64,000 nucleotides of DNA from Hydrogenovibrio thermophilus. Its GTDB lineage: Bacteria > Pseudomonadota > Gammaproteobacteria > Thiomicrospirales > Thiomicrospiraceae. The notes under the pieces are model-generated. The model had not been told where the DNA came from, searched no databases, and saw only the letters and a program-made list of their open reading frames with translations. Numbering within the stretch: the first letter of the stretch is position 1; each line of letters opens with the position of its first letter. The translations under genes were made by a program, and so were the position numbers. The DNA lies in NCBI RefSeq assembly GCF_004028275.1, contig NZ_CP035033.1:558001-622000 (forward strand), given 5' to 3'. Positions 1-8,009 of this stretch are shown piece by piece.

Positions 1-2
1 TC

Positions 3-488
3 CAAGAGGCTGTTCAAATGGCGATGGATTGGAAATCCTCTCAAACTCATTTGCCGAATTTGATTGTTGAAACCTTTCCAAACCAAATGTTTGCTTCGGA
101 GAATACAATACCAAGCGGTAATGGATTAGGCCTTGTTAGAAAACAAAATGTAACATCCAACATGATTGTTGAAAGTGTTCGTTTAAAGTTGAATATTTCG
201 GCGACAAGCTATGGCGCTTATCCGAATATCGATCCGAGTGATTATTTGATTGAGTTAACGTCGCCAGTTGGAACACGTTCCATTTTATTGACACCTTTCA
301 ACGCTTATCAATCAGGGCATGATATGAAAGGCATTCTGTTAACGTCCAATGCATTTTACGGGGAACCGGCTACTGGAGAATGGACTCTGAAGGTTATTGA
401 TGTGGATAATGGAACCAACAATCGAATTTACCATGCTGGAGAAGGCCAATTAGATGATTTCCAGTTTACTCTGTATGGCCATCAATAA
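3..488 (+). CDS. C-terminal part of a subtilisin-like (S8) serine protease, P domain
   Basis: This reading frame is open from the first bases of the window, so the gene begins outside it and only about 162 C-terminal residues are present. They resemble the P (proprotein convertase, Homo B) domain that follows the catalytic domain in kexin-type proteases. Visible signs are a strand with 'IELTSPVGTRSILL', a later 'FYGEPATGEWTLKVID', and a final 'FQFTLYGH', which is how P domains typically end. The catalytic triad is not in the window, so protease identity is inferred from this domain and from the propeptide-like gene 18 bp downstream. A standalone P-domain protein cannot be excluded without upstream sequence. 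Confidence 0.75.
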   Translation, partial: QEAVQMAMDWKSSQTHLPNLIVETFPNQMFASENTIPSGNGLGLVRKQNVTSNMIVESVRLKLNISATSYGAYPNIDPSDYLIELTSPVGTRSILLTPFNAYQSGHDMKGILLTSNAFYGEPATGEWTLKVIDVDNGTNNRIYHAGEGQLDDFQFTLYGHQ

Positions 489-506
489 TAATGTAAGGAG
501 TGGAAA

Positions 507-1058
507 ATGCAAAAATGGTGGGTAGCAATGGCAATTGTTATTATGGTTCCAAATGCTCAGGCTTTCACTCAAGCGTGTCAGTTGGTGGCGCAGATGGCGG
601 GGCCGGATTATCAGGCCAAACCGAAGCGTTTCGGTTCCCTGACAGCGCCCGAGGACATGCCGAAATCGGTTGAGGCGTCTTTCATCGAGCGCAATGGCGG
701 TTGGTTTATTTATCAAGCCTCAAAAGACTGGTTTGATGTGGATCATTGCGGGCCTAAAGCGCAAACGGTGGGCACGACGACCTATGAGTTTGTGCCGGTG
801 TTGCTGAATCGTCGCAGTGGTTCGAATGCGGTGGTGAACGGCGTGTTTCTGATTAAAACCTACCGTGAAGAACATATTGGCCAAATCGCCGAACGCTATG
901 GTTTCAAGATGGTGACGCCGCTGCCCAACCGGTTCACGGCGGTGTTTGATGTGAAGCCGCAAGTCTCTTACGACAAGTTGATTGAAACCTTGGACCGCGA
1001 CCGCGACGTGGAGTTTGCGGTGCCGTTGTTGAGTGAGCCGCATTACCGTCCGCGTTAA
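507..1058 (+). CDS. Secreted propeptide-like protein, possible external chaperone of the adjacent protease
   Basis: A 183-residue protein with a clear Sec signal peptide (about residues 1-19, ending AQA) and a strong AAGGAG ribosome site. The last 70 residues read like an inhibitor-I9/fervidolysin-type propeptide of subtilases: 'VFLIKTYREEHIGQIAERYG', a 'LPNRFTAVF' strand, then a helix and 'DRDVEFAVPLLSEPHY'. It begins 18 bp after a P-domain protease. The known parallel is the Aeromonas sobria serine protease ASP, whose dedicated chaperone ORF2 is encoded just downstream. The role as a foldase or inhibitor of the upstream protease is inferred; two Cys residues in the mature part could form a disulfide. 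Confidence 0.6.
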   Translation: MQKWWVAMAIVIMVPNAQAFTQACQLVAQMAGPDYQAKPKRFGSLTAPEDMPKSVEASFIERNGGWFIYQASKDWFDVDHCGPKAQTVGTTTYEFVPVLLNRRSGSNAVVNGVFLIKTYREEHIGQIAERYGFKMVTPLPNRFTAVFDVKPQVSYDKLIETLDRDRDVEFAVPLLSEPHYRPR

Positions 1059-1073
1059 ACGGACAATACCGAA

Positions 1074-1097
1074 TCCGCCCAGGCCTGGGCGTTTTTT
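1074..1097. terminator. Rho-independent terminator built on CAGGCCTG
   Basis: A GC-rich perfect hairpin (CGCCCAGGCCTGGGCG) is followed by six T on the plus strand, ending the protease/chaperone pair. It also lies at the stop codon of the minus-strand FmdE-like gene, so it may serve both convergent units. Confidence 0.8.
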
Positions 1098-1614
1098 ATC
1101 GAAGCTGAATATCGAACAATTGTTCGCTGGTTTGGCCGACCAACTCTTCCGATAATTCTTGTTTCAGGGCGTCCAGCGCTGCATGCACTTCCGGCGCGGT
1201 TGTCTGAGACGCTTCTTTCATCAATTCGAAAAAACGGTCTGGCAAGACCTTGTCCTTCAAATAAACCGCTGCGGTTTGTTCTTCCAGTGTAATGAAAAAA
1301 CTGAACGACAGGTTGGCGTAAGGGTTCCAGCGTGCGTCGGCAATGTTTCGGTCGACAAAGTAAGCGCCTTGCGTCGGTGCCCGCGTCAAAAACTCAATGG
1401 CGTCTTTGACGCCGGGGCCGGGATGGCCGGTGAGGATGGAAAGCGGTTCTCTCGGCAGAGGCGCATCGGACGTGAGGATCGATGCGGCAGCCTGTATCGC
1501 CTTGAAGCCGATGGCGGCGCCGGCGATATTGGCCAGCCCGTGGTATTTTCGAATGTCGTCAAAGGTGATGTGGAACACATCGTTTCGATCTTGAATGATG
1601 ACCGTGTCTAACAT
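1096..1614 (-). CDS. FmdE-like protein without the usual cysteines
   Basis: A 172-residue cytoplasmic protein. Residues 18-90 follow the pattern of the FmdE domain (formylmethanofuran dehydrogenase subunit E-like): a 'YHG...GAAIGFKA' helix, a 'LSILTGHPGPGVKDAIEFLT' segment and a following 'QGAYFVDRN'. The family normally has 'FHGHLCPG' and an acidic-Cys motif; here the metal-binding Cys residues are absent, so metal or cofactor binding is doubtful. It lies 52 bp downstream of the TonB receptor on the same strand, with an AGAGAG ribosome site, so the two are probably co-transcribed. A role in handling the imported ligand is inferred. The family call is moderate. Confidence 0.5.
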   Translation of the reverse strand: MLDTVIIQDRNDVFHITFDDIRKYHGLANIAGAAIGFKAIQAAASILTSDAPLPREPLSILTGHPGPGVKDAIEFLTRAPTQGAYFVDRNIADARWNPYANLSFSFFITLEEQTAAVYLKDKVLPDRFFELMKEASQTTAPEVHAALDALKQELSEELVGQTSEQLFDIQLR

Positions 1615-1666
1615 AATTGTCTCTCTTAAAATGAAAAGTGCCGGATAACCGGCACTGAAAATGGCA

Positions 1667-3805
1667 TTAGAATCCGATGGTCAAGCCGACCTTGAAGTTA
1701 CGTCCCGGCTGAATCAGCGGATTGGTCTTACTTTTCGGATAGTTGATGTTTTCCGGTACGGTCGGCATGGAGTAGCTGACATCAAAGATGTTTTCGATGC
1801 CGAATCGCAAGTCGGTGTCTTTGAAGTACTGTCCGAAGAAAATCCCCGGATTCACACCCGTGTAGAAGTTGAACACCATGTAACCGGCGCGTTCGCGTTC
1901 GATGGATTTGTCGACCACGTCGTTGTCGGTTGCCCATTCGGTGGTGCCTTCAAAGTAATATTGGTACTGACTGGCCGCATCGTAGCGCAAGCTGGCGAAA
2001 CCGTTCAGCGGCATGATTTGCGGTAACGGTTCGTTGCTGACGGTGTCACGTCCTTCAATCCAGCTGATGTTGGTCATGGCGGTGACTTCGCGAGTCGGTT
2101 TCCAGGTGATGTCAAACTCCACCCCATTGATGGTGGCTTTACCGACGTTCTGGATTTGCTTGGCCGGGTTACCGTTGTAGGTGGTATCGGCCGTGGTAAT
2201 CAGGTTGTCGAAGTCACTGCGGAACGCGGTCAGATTGGCGCGTACGGTTCGGCTGTGGAAGCGTGTCCCGATTTCATAGGTGATACCGGTTTCCGGTTTG
2301 ATGTCCGGATTCGGAATGCGGAAGTCGGAGTACACGCCCGTGCCCACGGCGGACACCTCGGTCGTTGACGGCGCTCGGAAAGAGGTGTTGACGTTCCCGA
2401 CCAAGTCAAAGTTCGAGTTCAGCATGTAAATCGCGCCGATGCCGCCGGTTGGCTGGGTGTTTTCGGTGTCGCCGGCATCGTCGAACAAGGCTTTGGTCGT
2501 CGGGTCGGTGATGTAATCGGTGTCCAGGCCGGTTTTCACATAGTCATAACGCAAACTGCCCGATAAGGTCAAACGGTCGGTGGTATCCCACTCCTGTAGC
2601 ATGAAGACCCCAACATTCTGTTGGTAGGATTTCGGGCTGGTTTTCTTTTTCGGACCGCCTTTGACGCGTTGCTCTGATGAGTCACGGCGCTCGTCATACC
2701 AATCCAAACCGTAGGTCGACACCACAGGCGCCGATGACCAAGGTGCTACGGCAATCAAACGTCCGCCATAGGTCACCGGACCGTTGACGTAGCTGTCAAC
2801 ATAGGTCGATGGGTTATTGGTGTTCGGAACAACGTGGACATGTGTGTACAGTTCGCGGCGGTATAAAGAGGCTTCCACCGATTCCACCCAGGCGTTATCG
2901 AATTCGCCTTTATAGCCCAAAGAGACATAATCTTCGCGCATCGGATCTTCGCGCATTTCACGTTGCAGTTGCCCGGGTTCGTTACCGGCGCCCGGTGCGG
3001 CGAATTGTCCGCCGGCACGGCCGCGTGTGACGTCCGCCGACTTGGCAATCACTTCAACACGTTGGCCTTCTGTGAAGGTGTAACCGATACGGGCGTCGTA
3101 GTTTTGTACGTTGTAGTCGGAGTTCGGAATGGTTCCTTCCGGCGACTCGTAATCTTCGGCGTTACGCGCATTCAATCCCAGCAAGACATCGAAACCGTCT
3201 CCGGCACCGGCCAGTTGCAAGCGTCCGGCATAACCGTTGTTGACACTTTGGTATTCCATGTCGACCAAGGAGTTGGTCAATTTAAATGGCGCCATCACGT
3301 CGCCTTCCGCACGTTTGGTGGTGACGTTGATGACACCGCCGAAGGAGTCGGTTCCGTAAAGGGAAGACGCCGGGCCGCGAATGACTTCAACGCGTTCAAC
3401 CTGATTCGGGTCCAATAATAAATATTCCAAGGTGTTTCGGCCACGGAAACGGTCACCGTTGATGAACAGTGGGGCACGGAAATTCTGGGTGCTGAAACCG
3501 CGAATCACGATTTGGCCGGACAACATGCCGTCCGGCGCCATGGAAACGCCCGGCAATTCATTCATCAGGGTAGTCAGGTTCGTGGCTTGGCGCGTCTGAA
3601 TGGCTTCATTGTCCACCACCGAAACTGACTTGGTCACGCTTTCCAGCGTTTGCTCGCTCCGGTTGGCTGAGACCTTGACGCTCGGAATCACGGTGGACGA
3701 TTTTTCCGTTGTCTGTTTTGTGTCCTCAGCGGCCAGCAGGCCTGGTGAAAATAGGGCAGAAGTCGCCAAAATCGCACTGGCGGCTGTCCATTTTTGTTTT
3801 GCCAT
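1667..3805 (-). CDS. TonB-dependent outer-membrane receptor
   Basis: A 712-residue outer-membrane receptor. A signal peptide (about residues 1-26) is followed by a plug domain (about 50-165) with 'TLMNELPGVSM', 'IVIRGFS' and 'VERVEVIRGPASSLYG'. The rest is a beta barrel ending in aromatic residue F ('VGLTIGF'). 'PETGITYEIGTRF' is typical of siderophore, heme and cobalamin receptors. It is transcribed divergently from a periplasmic-binding-protein ABC system across a 93-bp region with a Fur-like palindrome, so the ligand is probably an iron or other metal complex. The ligand cannot be read from the sequence; heme, a siderophore or a corrinoid are all possible. A CAGGCCTG motif lies in the signal-peptide codons. 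Confidence 0.9.
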   Translation of the reverse strand: MAKQKWTAASAILATSALFSPGLLAAEDTKQTTEKSSTVIPSVKVSANRSEQTLESVTKSVSVVDNEAIQTRQATNLTTLMNELPGVSMAPDGMLSGQIVIRGFSTQNFRAPLFINGDRFRGRNTLEYLLLDPNQVERVEVIRGPASSLYGTDSFGGVINVTTKRAEGDVMAPFKLTNSLVDMEYQSVNNGYAGRLQLAGAGDGFDVLLGLNARNAEDYESPEGTIPNSDYNVQNYDARIGYTFTEGQRVEVIAKSADVTRGRAGGQFAAPGAGNEPGQLQREMREDPMREDYVSLGYKGEFDNAWVESVEASLYRRELYTHVHVVPNTNNPSTYVDSYVNGPVTYGGRLIAVAPWSSAPVVSTYGLDWYDERRDSSEQRVKGGPKKKTSPKSYQQNVGVFMLQEWDTTDRLTLSGSLRYDYVKTGLDTDYITDPTTKALFDDAGDTENTQPTGGIGAIYMLNSNFDLVGNVNTSFRAPSTTEVSAVGTGVYSDFRIPNPDIKPETGITYEIGTRFHSRTVRANLTAFRSDFDNLITTADTTYNGNPAKQIQNVGKATINGVEFDITWKPTREVTAMTNISWIEGRDTVSNEPLPQIMPLNGFASLRYDAASQYQYYFEGTTEWATDNDVVDKSIERERAGYMVFNFYTGVNPGIFFGQYFKDTDLRFGIENIFDVSYSMPTVPENINYPKSKTNPLIQPGRNFKVGLTIGF

Positions 3806-3834
3806 GATAGAAAAACCTTGTTATATTATCGAAA

Positions 3835-3875
3835 GAATTGATAATAGTATTGCAATTGATAACCAATATCAATTA
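3835..3875. promoter_or_regulatory. Fur-like operator between the TonB receptor and ABC genes
   Basis: The 93-bp divergent intergenic region contains the palindrome TTGATAACCAATATCAA at 3856-3872, preceded by an overlapping ATTGATAATAGTATTGCAAT. The repeated GATAA/TATC half sites fit the Fur consensus. One operator array could control both divergent units by iron. Confidence 0.6.
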
Positions 3876-3898
3876 TATTTTTTGTAGGGAAATTAAAA

Positions 3899-4990
3899 AT
3901 GTTTCATTTTGGGGCTCCGGCCACGTCCGGTGTCGGGCGATTTTTATGGGGCGCGTGGCTGAGCATGTTGGCCCTGTCGGCACAGGCGGAGCCGGTTGTG
4001 TTTACCGATCAGCAACAGCGCGAAATTGTCTTGGAGCATCCGGCGCAAAAAGTGGTGATGATTCCGATTCCCGGTGCGGGGATGGCGATTTCGGTTGACC
4101 GGAATGCGCAGCGGTTGACGGCGATTCACCCGTCGGCCAAAGCGGCGATTGAAGAAAGCCTGATGGGAAAAATGTTCCCGAAGAGTCTGGCGCTCCCGAC
4201 CGATGCGGTCGGGCAAGGCTTTATGCCGAATGTGGAAACGATTTTGCAGCAGCAGCCGGACTTGGTGTTTCAGTGGGGCTCCATGGGGGAAGATGTGGTG
4301 GCACCGCTGGAAAATTCCGGTTTGAATGTGGCCTTGATGAACTATGGCAAAGAAGACGATGTCATTCGCTGGTTTGAGATGATGGGAGAGGCCTTTGGTC
4401 AGCAGGAGCGGGTGACCTCTTTATTGAAATGGCGCGCGGATGTGCGTCAGGATGTGTCGGCCAAAATGGCGTCTGTGCCGTCGAAATCCAAGCCGAGAAC
4501 CTTGTATTTTTTGCGGTTTCAGTCGCAGAAACGGGTAGCGGGTCCGGCCAGTTATAACGACTTCTCCATTGGCTTGGCCGGGGGGCAAAATGTCGTGACC
4601 GGCGGCAATTTTAAAGAAGTCAATGTCGAGCAGGTCTTGGTTTGGGACCCGGAAGTGATTCTACTCAACAACTTTGAAAGCGATTTAACCCCGCAGGACA
4701 TCTACCAGCACCCGATTTTATCGGCCACCTCGGCCGCCATTCATAAGCGGGTGTATAAAATGCCAATGGGTGGAGCGCGCTGGGATCCACCGGGCCAGGA
4801 ATCGCCGTTAATGTGGATGTGGCTGGCGAATATCTTGCAGCCGGACGTGGCCGATTATGACTTGCGAGCGGAAATGAAACAGGCCTATCGACGGTTATAC
4901 GATTACGAACTGACGGACGCCGACATCGTCGACATCCTCCATGCCGACGTCAATGCGGGCAGTGTGGGCTATGAAGGGAGTACGCCATGA
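3899..4990 (+). CDS. Periplasmic metal-complex-binding protein of an ABC importer
   Basis: A 363-residue exported protein; the signal peptide ends near residue 30 (LSAQA). It follows the BtuF/FepB-type cluster: an N-terminal 'REIVLEHPAQKVVMIP' strand, 'ETILQQQPDLVFQWG' in the first lobe, a long connecting helix and 'VLVWDPEVILLNNF' in the second lobe. The conserved 'MGGARWDPPGQESPLMWMW' near the C-terminus should line the ligand cleft. The stop overlaps the start of the permease gene (ATGA), so it is the first gene of a translationally coupled operon. The substrate is unassigned; the Fur-like operator upstream favours an iron-related ligand. Confidence 0.85.
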   Translation: MFHFGAPATSGVGRFLWGAWLSMLALSAQAEPVVFTDQQQREIVLEHPAQKVVMIPIPGAGMAISVDRNAQRLTAIHPSAKAAIEESLMGKMFPKSLALPTDAVGQGFMPNVETILQQQPDLVFQWGSMGEDVVAPLENSGLNVALMNYGKEDDVIRWFEMMGEAFGQQERVTSLLKWRADVRQDVSAKMASVPSKSKPRTLYFLRFQSQKRVAGPASYNDFSIGLAGGQNVVTGGNFKEVNVEQVLVWDPEVILLNNFESDLTPQDIYQHPILSATSAAIHKRVYKMPMGGARWDPPGQESPLMWMWLANILQPDVADYDLRAEMKQAYRRLYDYELTDADIVDILHADVNAGSVGYEGSTP

Positions 4991-6021
4991 GTTGGGTGGA
5001 AAAACACCGTCGTCAAACCCTGCTGATGTGGCTGTTGTTGTTCGCCTGCCTCGTGTTGATGATGGTTTCCTTGGGCGTGGGACGGTTATCGGTGCCGTTT
5101 CATCAGATTCCGGCGATTTTACTGGATAACCTTTGGCCGATGGACGGTTCCTGGAGTGCGGTTCAAGAGCGTGTCGTGGAGCTGGTGCGCGGCCCGCGTA
5201 TTTTGATGGCCGTGGTGGTCGGTGCCGGTCTGGCAGTGGCCGGGGCCAGTTTACAAGGCGTTTTCCGAAACCCGTTGGTTGGCCCGGACATTATCGGGGT
5301 GTCCTCCGGCGCGGCCTTTGGAGGCGCCTTGGCGATTTGGCTGTTCGACAGCAGTGTGATGACGGTTTTGCTGTCCTTTGTGTTCGGTTTGGCGGCGATG
5401 GTGATTGTGTCGTTCATCAGCCGGGTCGGCGGGCAAAGCCCGATGCTCTTGCTGGTGCTGTCCGGTGTGGTCACGGGCGCGTTTTTCAGCGCCTTAGTGT
5501 CGCTGATCACCTACCTGGCCGATCCGGAGGACCGATTGCCGGCCATCGTCTATTGGCTGTTGGGCAGTTTTGCCTCGGCCAACTATGACAGGGTGTGGAT
5601 TGTATTGGTACCGACCTTAATCGGTTCTCTGGTGATTTTCGGGATGCGCTATCGCATTAATATCCTGTCGCTCGGAAATGAAGAAGCGCAGGCGCTGGGC
5701 GTGAAAGTGGAAAAAGCTCGTTGGCTGATTTTGATTATGGTGGCCTTGATTGCCTCGGCAACGGTCGCGGTGGCGGGCGTCATTGGTTGGGTCGGTTTGG
5801 TGGTGCCGCATTTCGCTCGAATGTTGGTCGGGGCGGATCATCGTTTGTTGATTCCGGCATCCGCCATCATTGGTGCGGGCTATTTGGTGATTATCGATAC
5901 CTTGGCACGCAGCGCGACCACCTCAGAAATTCCGCTCGGTGTATTGACCGCGTTGGTGGGGGCGCCGCTCTTTGTTTGGCTGCTGCGAAAAACGCAGGCG
6001 GGAGGTTGGCGCAATGCTTAA
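4987..6021 (+). CDS. FecCD-family ABC permease
   Basis: A 344-residue polytopic inner-membrane protein of the FecCD/BtuC family. It shows 'RGPRILMAVVVGAGLAVAG' followed by 'QGVFRNPLVGPDIIGVSSG', the family signature, and the 'GWVGLVVPHFARML' coupling segment that contacts the ATPase. About ten hydrophobic segments are visible. It would form a homodimer with the downstream ATPase and import the ligand delivered by the binding protein. Its start overlaps the previous stop, and its last codons overlap the ATPase start at 6014. Confidence 0.92.
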   Translation: MSWVEKHRRQTLLMWLLLFACLVLMMVSLGVGRLSVPFHQIPAILLDNLWPMDGSWSAVQERVVELVRGPRILMAVVVGAGLAVAGASLQGVFRNPLVGPDIIGVSSGAAFGGALAIWLFDSSVMTVLLSFVFGLAAMVIVSFISRVGGQSPMLLLVLSGVVTGAFFSALVSLITYLADPEDRLPAIVYWLLGSFASANYDRVWIVLVPTLIGSLVIFGMRYRINILSLGNEEAQALGVKVEKARWLILIMVALIASATVAVAGVIGWVGLVVPHFARMLVGADHRLLIPASAIIGAGYLVIIDTLARSATTSEIPLGVLTALVGAPLFVWLLRKTQAGGWRNA

Positions 6022-6772
6022 ATTGGATAATGCCGGTTTCTACTACGGTCAGAAAAACTGGGTGTTCCGGCGCCACAGCTTTGAAATCGATCCGGGTGAA
6101 ATCGTGGCGATTCTCGGGCCGAACGGCCGGGGCAAAACCAGTCTGCTGAAATCCATTATCGGGTTGCAATCCTTGTCGGAAGGGCAGGTGTCGGTATCCG
6201 GTGAAATCGGTTACGTGCCGCAAAGCACCGATATGATGTTTGAATATCGGGTGCTGGATGTTGTCGTGATGGGCCGAGCCCGTCATATCGGGTTTTTCGC
6301 GTCGCCCAGCCGGGAAGATTACCAAATGGCGCATCAAGTGTTGCAGGAGCTGGAAATTGACGACTTCACCGAGCGATCGTTCAGCCAATTGTCGGGCGGT
6401 GAGCGTCAGTTGGTTTTGATTGCGCGAGCCATTGTCTCGGAGTGTGACATCATTGCGTTGGATGAACCGGCTTCGGCCTTGGATTTTCACAATCAGGACA
6501 AGGTGCTGCAAACCTTGAAACGGATGGCCAAAGAACGCCGCTTGACGATTTTATTCACCACCCATTATCCACAGCATGCCTTGTATCTGGCGGATCAGGT
6601 GTTGTTGATGTTCGATACCGAAGCCTATCGCTTCGGCCCAGTCAGTGACTTGATGCAAGACCACGTCTTGTCGGAACTGTATAACATGCCGATTCACCGC
6701 ACCACGCTCGACTACGGAGAAGGCCGTGTCGAAACCGTGGTGCCGGTGTTCGGTGCGGAGAAACCTGCATGA
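6014..6772 (+). CDS. ABC transporter ATPase of the metal-complex importer
   Basis: A 252-residue nucleotide-binding subunit of the FecE/BtuD type. It has a Walker A 'GPNGRGKTS', a Q-loop 'GYVPQS', the signature 'LSGGERQLVLIARAI', a Walker B 'IIALDEPASALD' and the H-loop 'LFTTHYPQH'. In Walker A the usual 'GxGKS/T' reads GRGKT. The start at 6014 is chosen because a perfect GGAGGT lies eight bases upstream and the product then begins like the family; an in-frame ATG at 5972 would add residues of permease-coding sequence. Its stop overlaps the next start. Confidence 0.92.
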   Translation: MLKLDNAGFYYGQKNWVFRRHSFEIDPGEIVAILGPNGRGKTSLLKSIIGLQSLSEGQVSVSGEIGYVPQSTDMMFEYRVLDVVVMGRARHIGFFASPSREDYQMAHQVLQELEIDDFTERSFSQLSGGERQLVLIARAIVSECDIIALDEPASALDFHNQDKVLQTLKRMAKERRLTILFTTHYPQHALYLADQVLLMFDTEAYRFGPVSDLMQDHVLSELYNMPIHRTTLDYGEGRVETVVPVFGAEKPA

Positions 6773-7371
6773 AACCGATTTTATATGTCATGAGCCTGCC
6801 CAATCAGGGGCAGGCGTTTTGGGGACAACCCGAGTTCAAGGAGCGCGTGGTGGTCGTGGACCAGTACGGTTTGGCGGACATCGAGTGGCACAATTACAGT
6901 GGCGTCATCGTTTCCATGCACAGCGACCAGCGTTGGTTGCAGACCTTGTCGGACCGTATCGCCGATTTTATGAAGCAAGGTGGCTGTTTCGTATTTCAAG
7001 GCCATATCGCCTATCCGTTTTTACCGGAATTGCAACGCTTTACGCCGATGCCGTCTCCGACGCTTGAGGATTTTGCGGTACAACTGCATGAACCCCATCC
7101 GGTGTTCGCCGGATTTGAGGCGACATCCTTTAATTGCCGTAAAGGCGTCGCCGGTTTTTGGGGGCGGGGTGCGAATCCGGCGCCGCCCGGCAGCCGCATT
7201 CTGAACACCATGGGGCAAGGCGCTTATCCGGTGGATTGGGAATGGACTTACGGGGATGGCAAACTCTTTATGCACGGTGGAAACGATTTATGGACCAATC
7301 GTGAGTCGATGGCGGAAAACACCCAATTGTTCCGTCAATTATTGGATTGGATTCAGGAGGTTGAACAATGA
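6769..7371 (+). CDS. Unknown protein with class I amidotransferase-like (ThuA-like) fold
   Basis: A 200-residue soluble protein that I do not recognise as a named family. Its strand-turn pattern ('YSGVIVSMHSD', 'QGGCFVFQGH', a later 'GDGKLFMHGGNDLW') resembles class I glutamine-amidotransferase and ThuA-like folds. The 'GGCFVFQGH' turn may correspond to the nucleophile elbow with Cys74, but a full Cys-His-Glu triad is not evident. The gene overlaps the ATPase and the next gene by four bases each, so it is translated with the importer. A job in modifying or releasing the imported ligand is inferred from context only. Confidence 0.55.
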   Translation: MKPILYVMSLPNQGQAFWGQPEFKERVVVVDQYGLADIEWHNYSGVIVSMHSDQRWLQTLSDRIADFMKQGGCFVFQGHIAYPFLPELQRFTPMPSPTLEDFAVQLHEPHPVFAGFEATSFNCRKGVAGFWGRGANPAPPGSRILNTMGQGAYPVDWEWTYGDGKLFMHGGNDLWTNRESMAENTQLFRQLLDWIQEVEQ

Positions 7372-7967
7372 AAATCGGCGCACTCGACGGTGGCACCTCA
7401 TACCATTACGTGGCCTTGCATCAACCGCCGTTCAATCAATATATTGATCGAACCATATACCTACCCGAATTGGCCGAGACCAGCTTGGACGATTTGGATG
7501 TGCTGATCGTGACCTGCCGAAGTCATCCGGAACAATTACGCCGCAATGCCGACAAGCTGCAAGCCTTCCTGGCACAGGGCAAGACCTTGATGATTATGGG
7601 TGAAACCGAACCGCAGACGTGGATGCCGGGCATCGAACAGGAAGCAGTACCGCTGAATTACTGGTGGTGGCTGGAGCCGGACGGCGAATTCGATTTGGAA
7701 GTGGCAAACCCCGACCATTCGATTTGGCAATATTTGTCTTTGGCGGATATGACATGGCATTACCACGGCCTGTTGAACCCGCCGGAAACCGCCACGCCGT
7801 TGCTGGTGCATAAAGAGACCGGGCAAGCGGTGCTTTGGGTGGGCGATCATTTTCAGGGCGGAAGCGTGTTGGTGACCTCTCTGGACCCATTCTTTCATCA
7901 CGGCAGTCATTTCATGCCCGCCACCACGCGCTTTCTGCACGGTTTTTTCCAGTGGCTCAAAGCTTGA
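7368..7967 (+). CDS. Second amidotransferase-fold-like protein of the uptake operon
   Basis: A 199-residue soluble protein, last gene of the five-gene uptake operon, overlapping its predecessor by four bases. Its pattern ('LDVLIVTCRSHPEQLR', 'GKTLMIMGETEPQTWMP', 'GQAVLWVGDHFQGGSVLVTS', 'DPFFHHGSHFMP') suggests the same class I amidotransferase-like fold as the preceding gene, but the GKTLMIMGE turn lacks a nucleophile Cys. The two proteins have similar lengths and could be distant paralogues forming a heterodimer. Several His residues near the C-terminus could bind metal. The function is unknown. Confidence 0.5.
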   Translation: MKIGALDGGTSYHYVALHQPPFNQYIDRTIYLPELAETSLDDLDVLIVTCRSHPEQLRRNADKLQAFLAQGKTLMIMGETEPQTWMPGIEQEAVPLNYWWWLEPDGEFDLEVANPDHSIWQYLSLADMTWHYHGLLNPPETATPLLVHKETGQAVLWVGDHFQGGSVLVTSLDPFFHHGSHFMPATTRFLHGFFQWLKA

Positions 7968-7993
7968 AAAACGCCCAGGCCTGGGCGTTTTTG
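7967..7993. terminator. CAGGCCTG terminator after the uptake operon
   Basis: The symmetric hairpin AAAACGCCCAGGCCTGGGCG ends in a TTTTT tract. Flanking A and T runs make it usable from both strands, and it lies between convergent units (the uptake operon and the purine permease). Confidence 0.8.
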
Positions 7994-8009
7994 ATGTAAG
8001 AGGTTTCGG

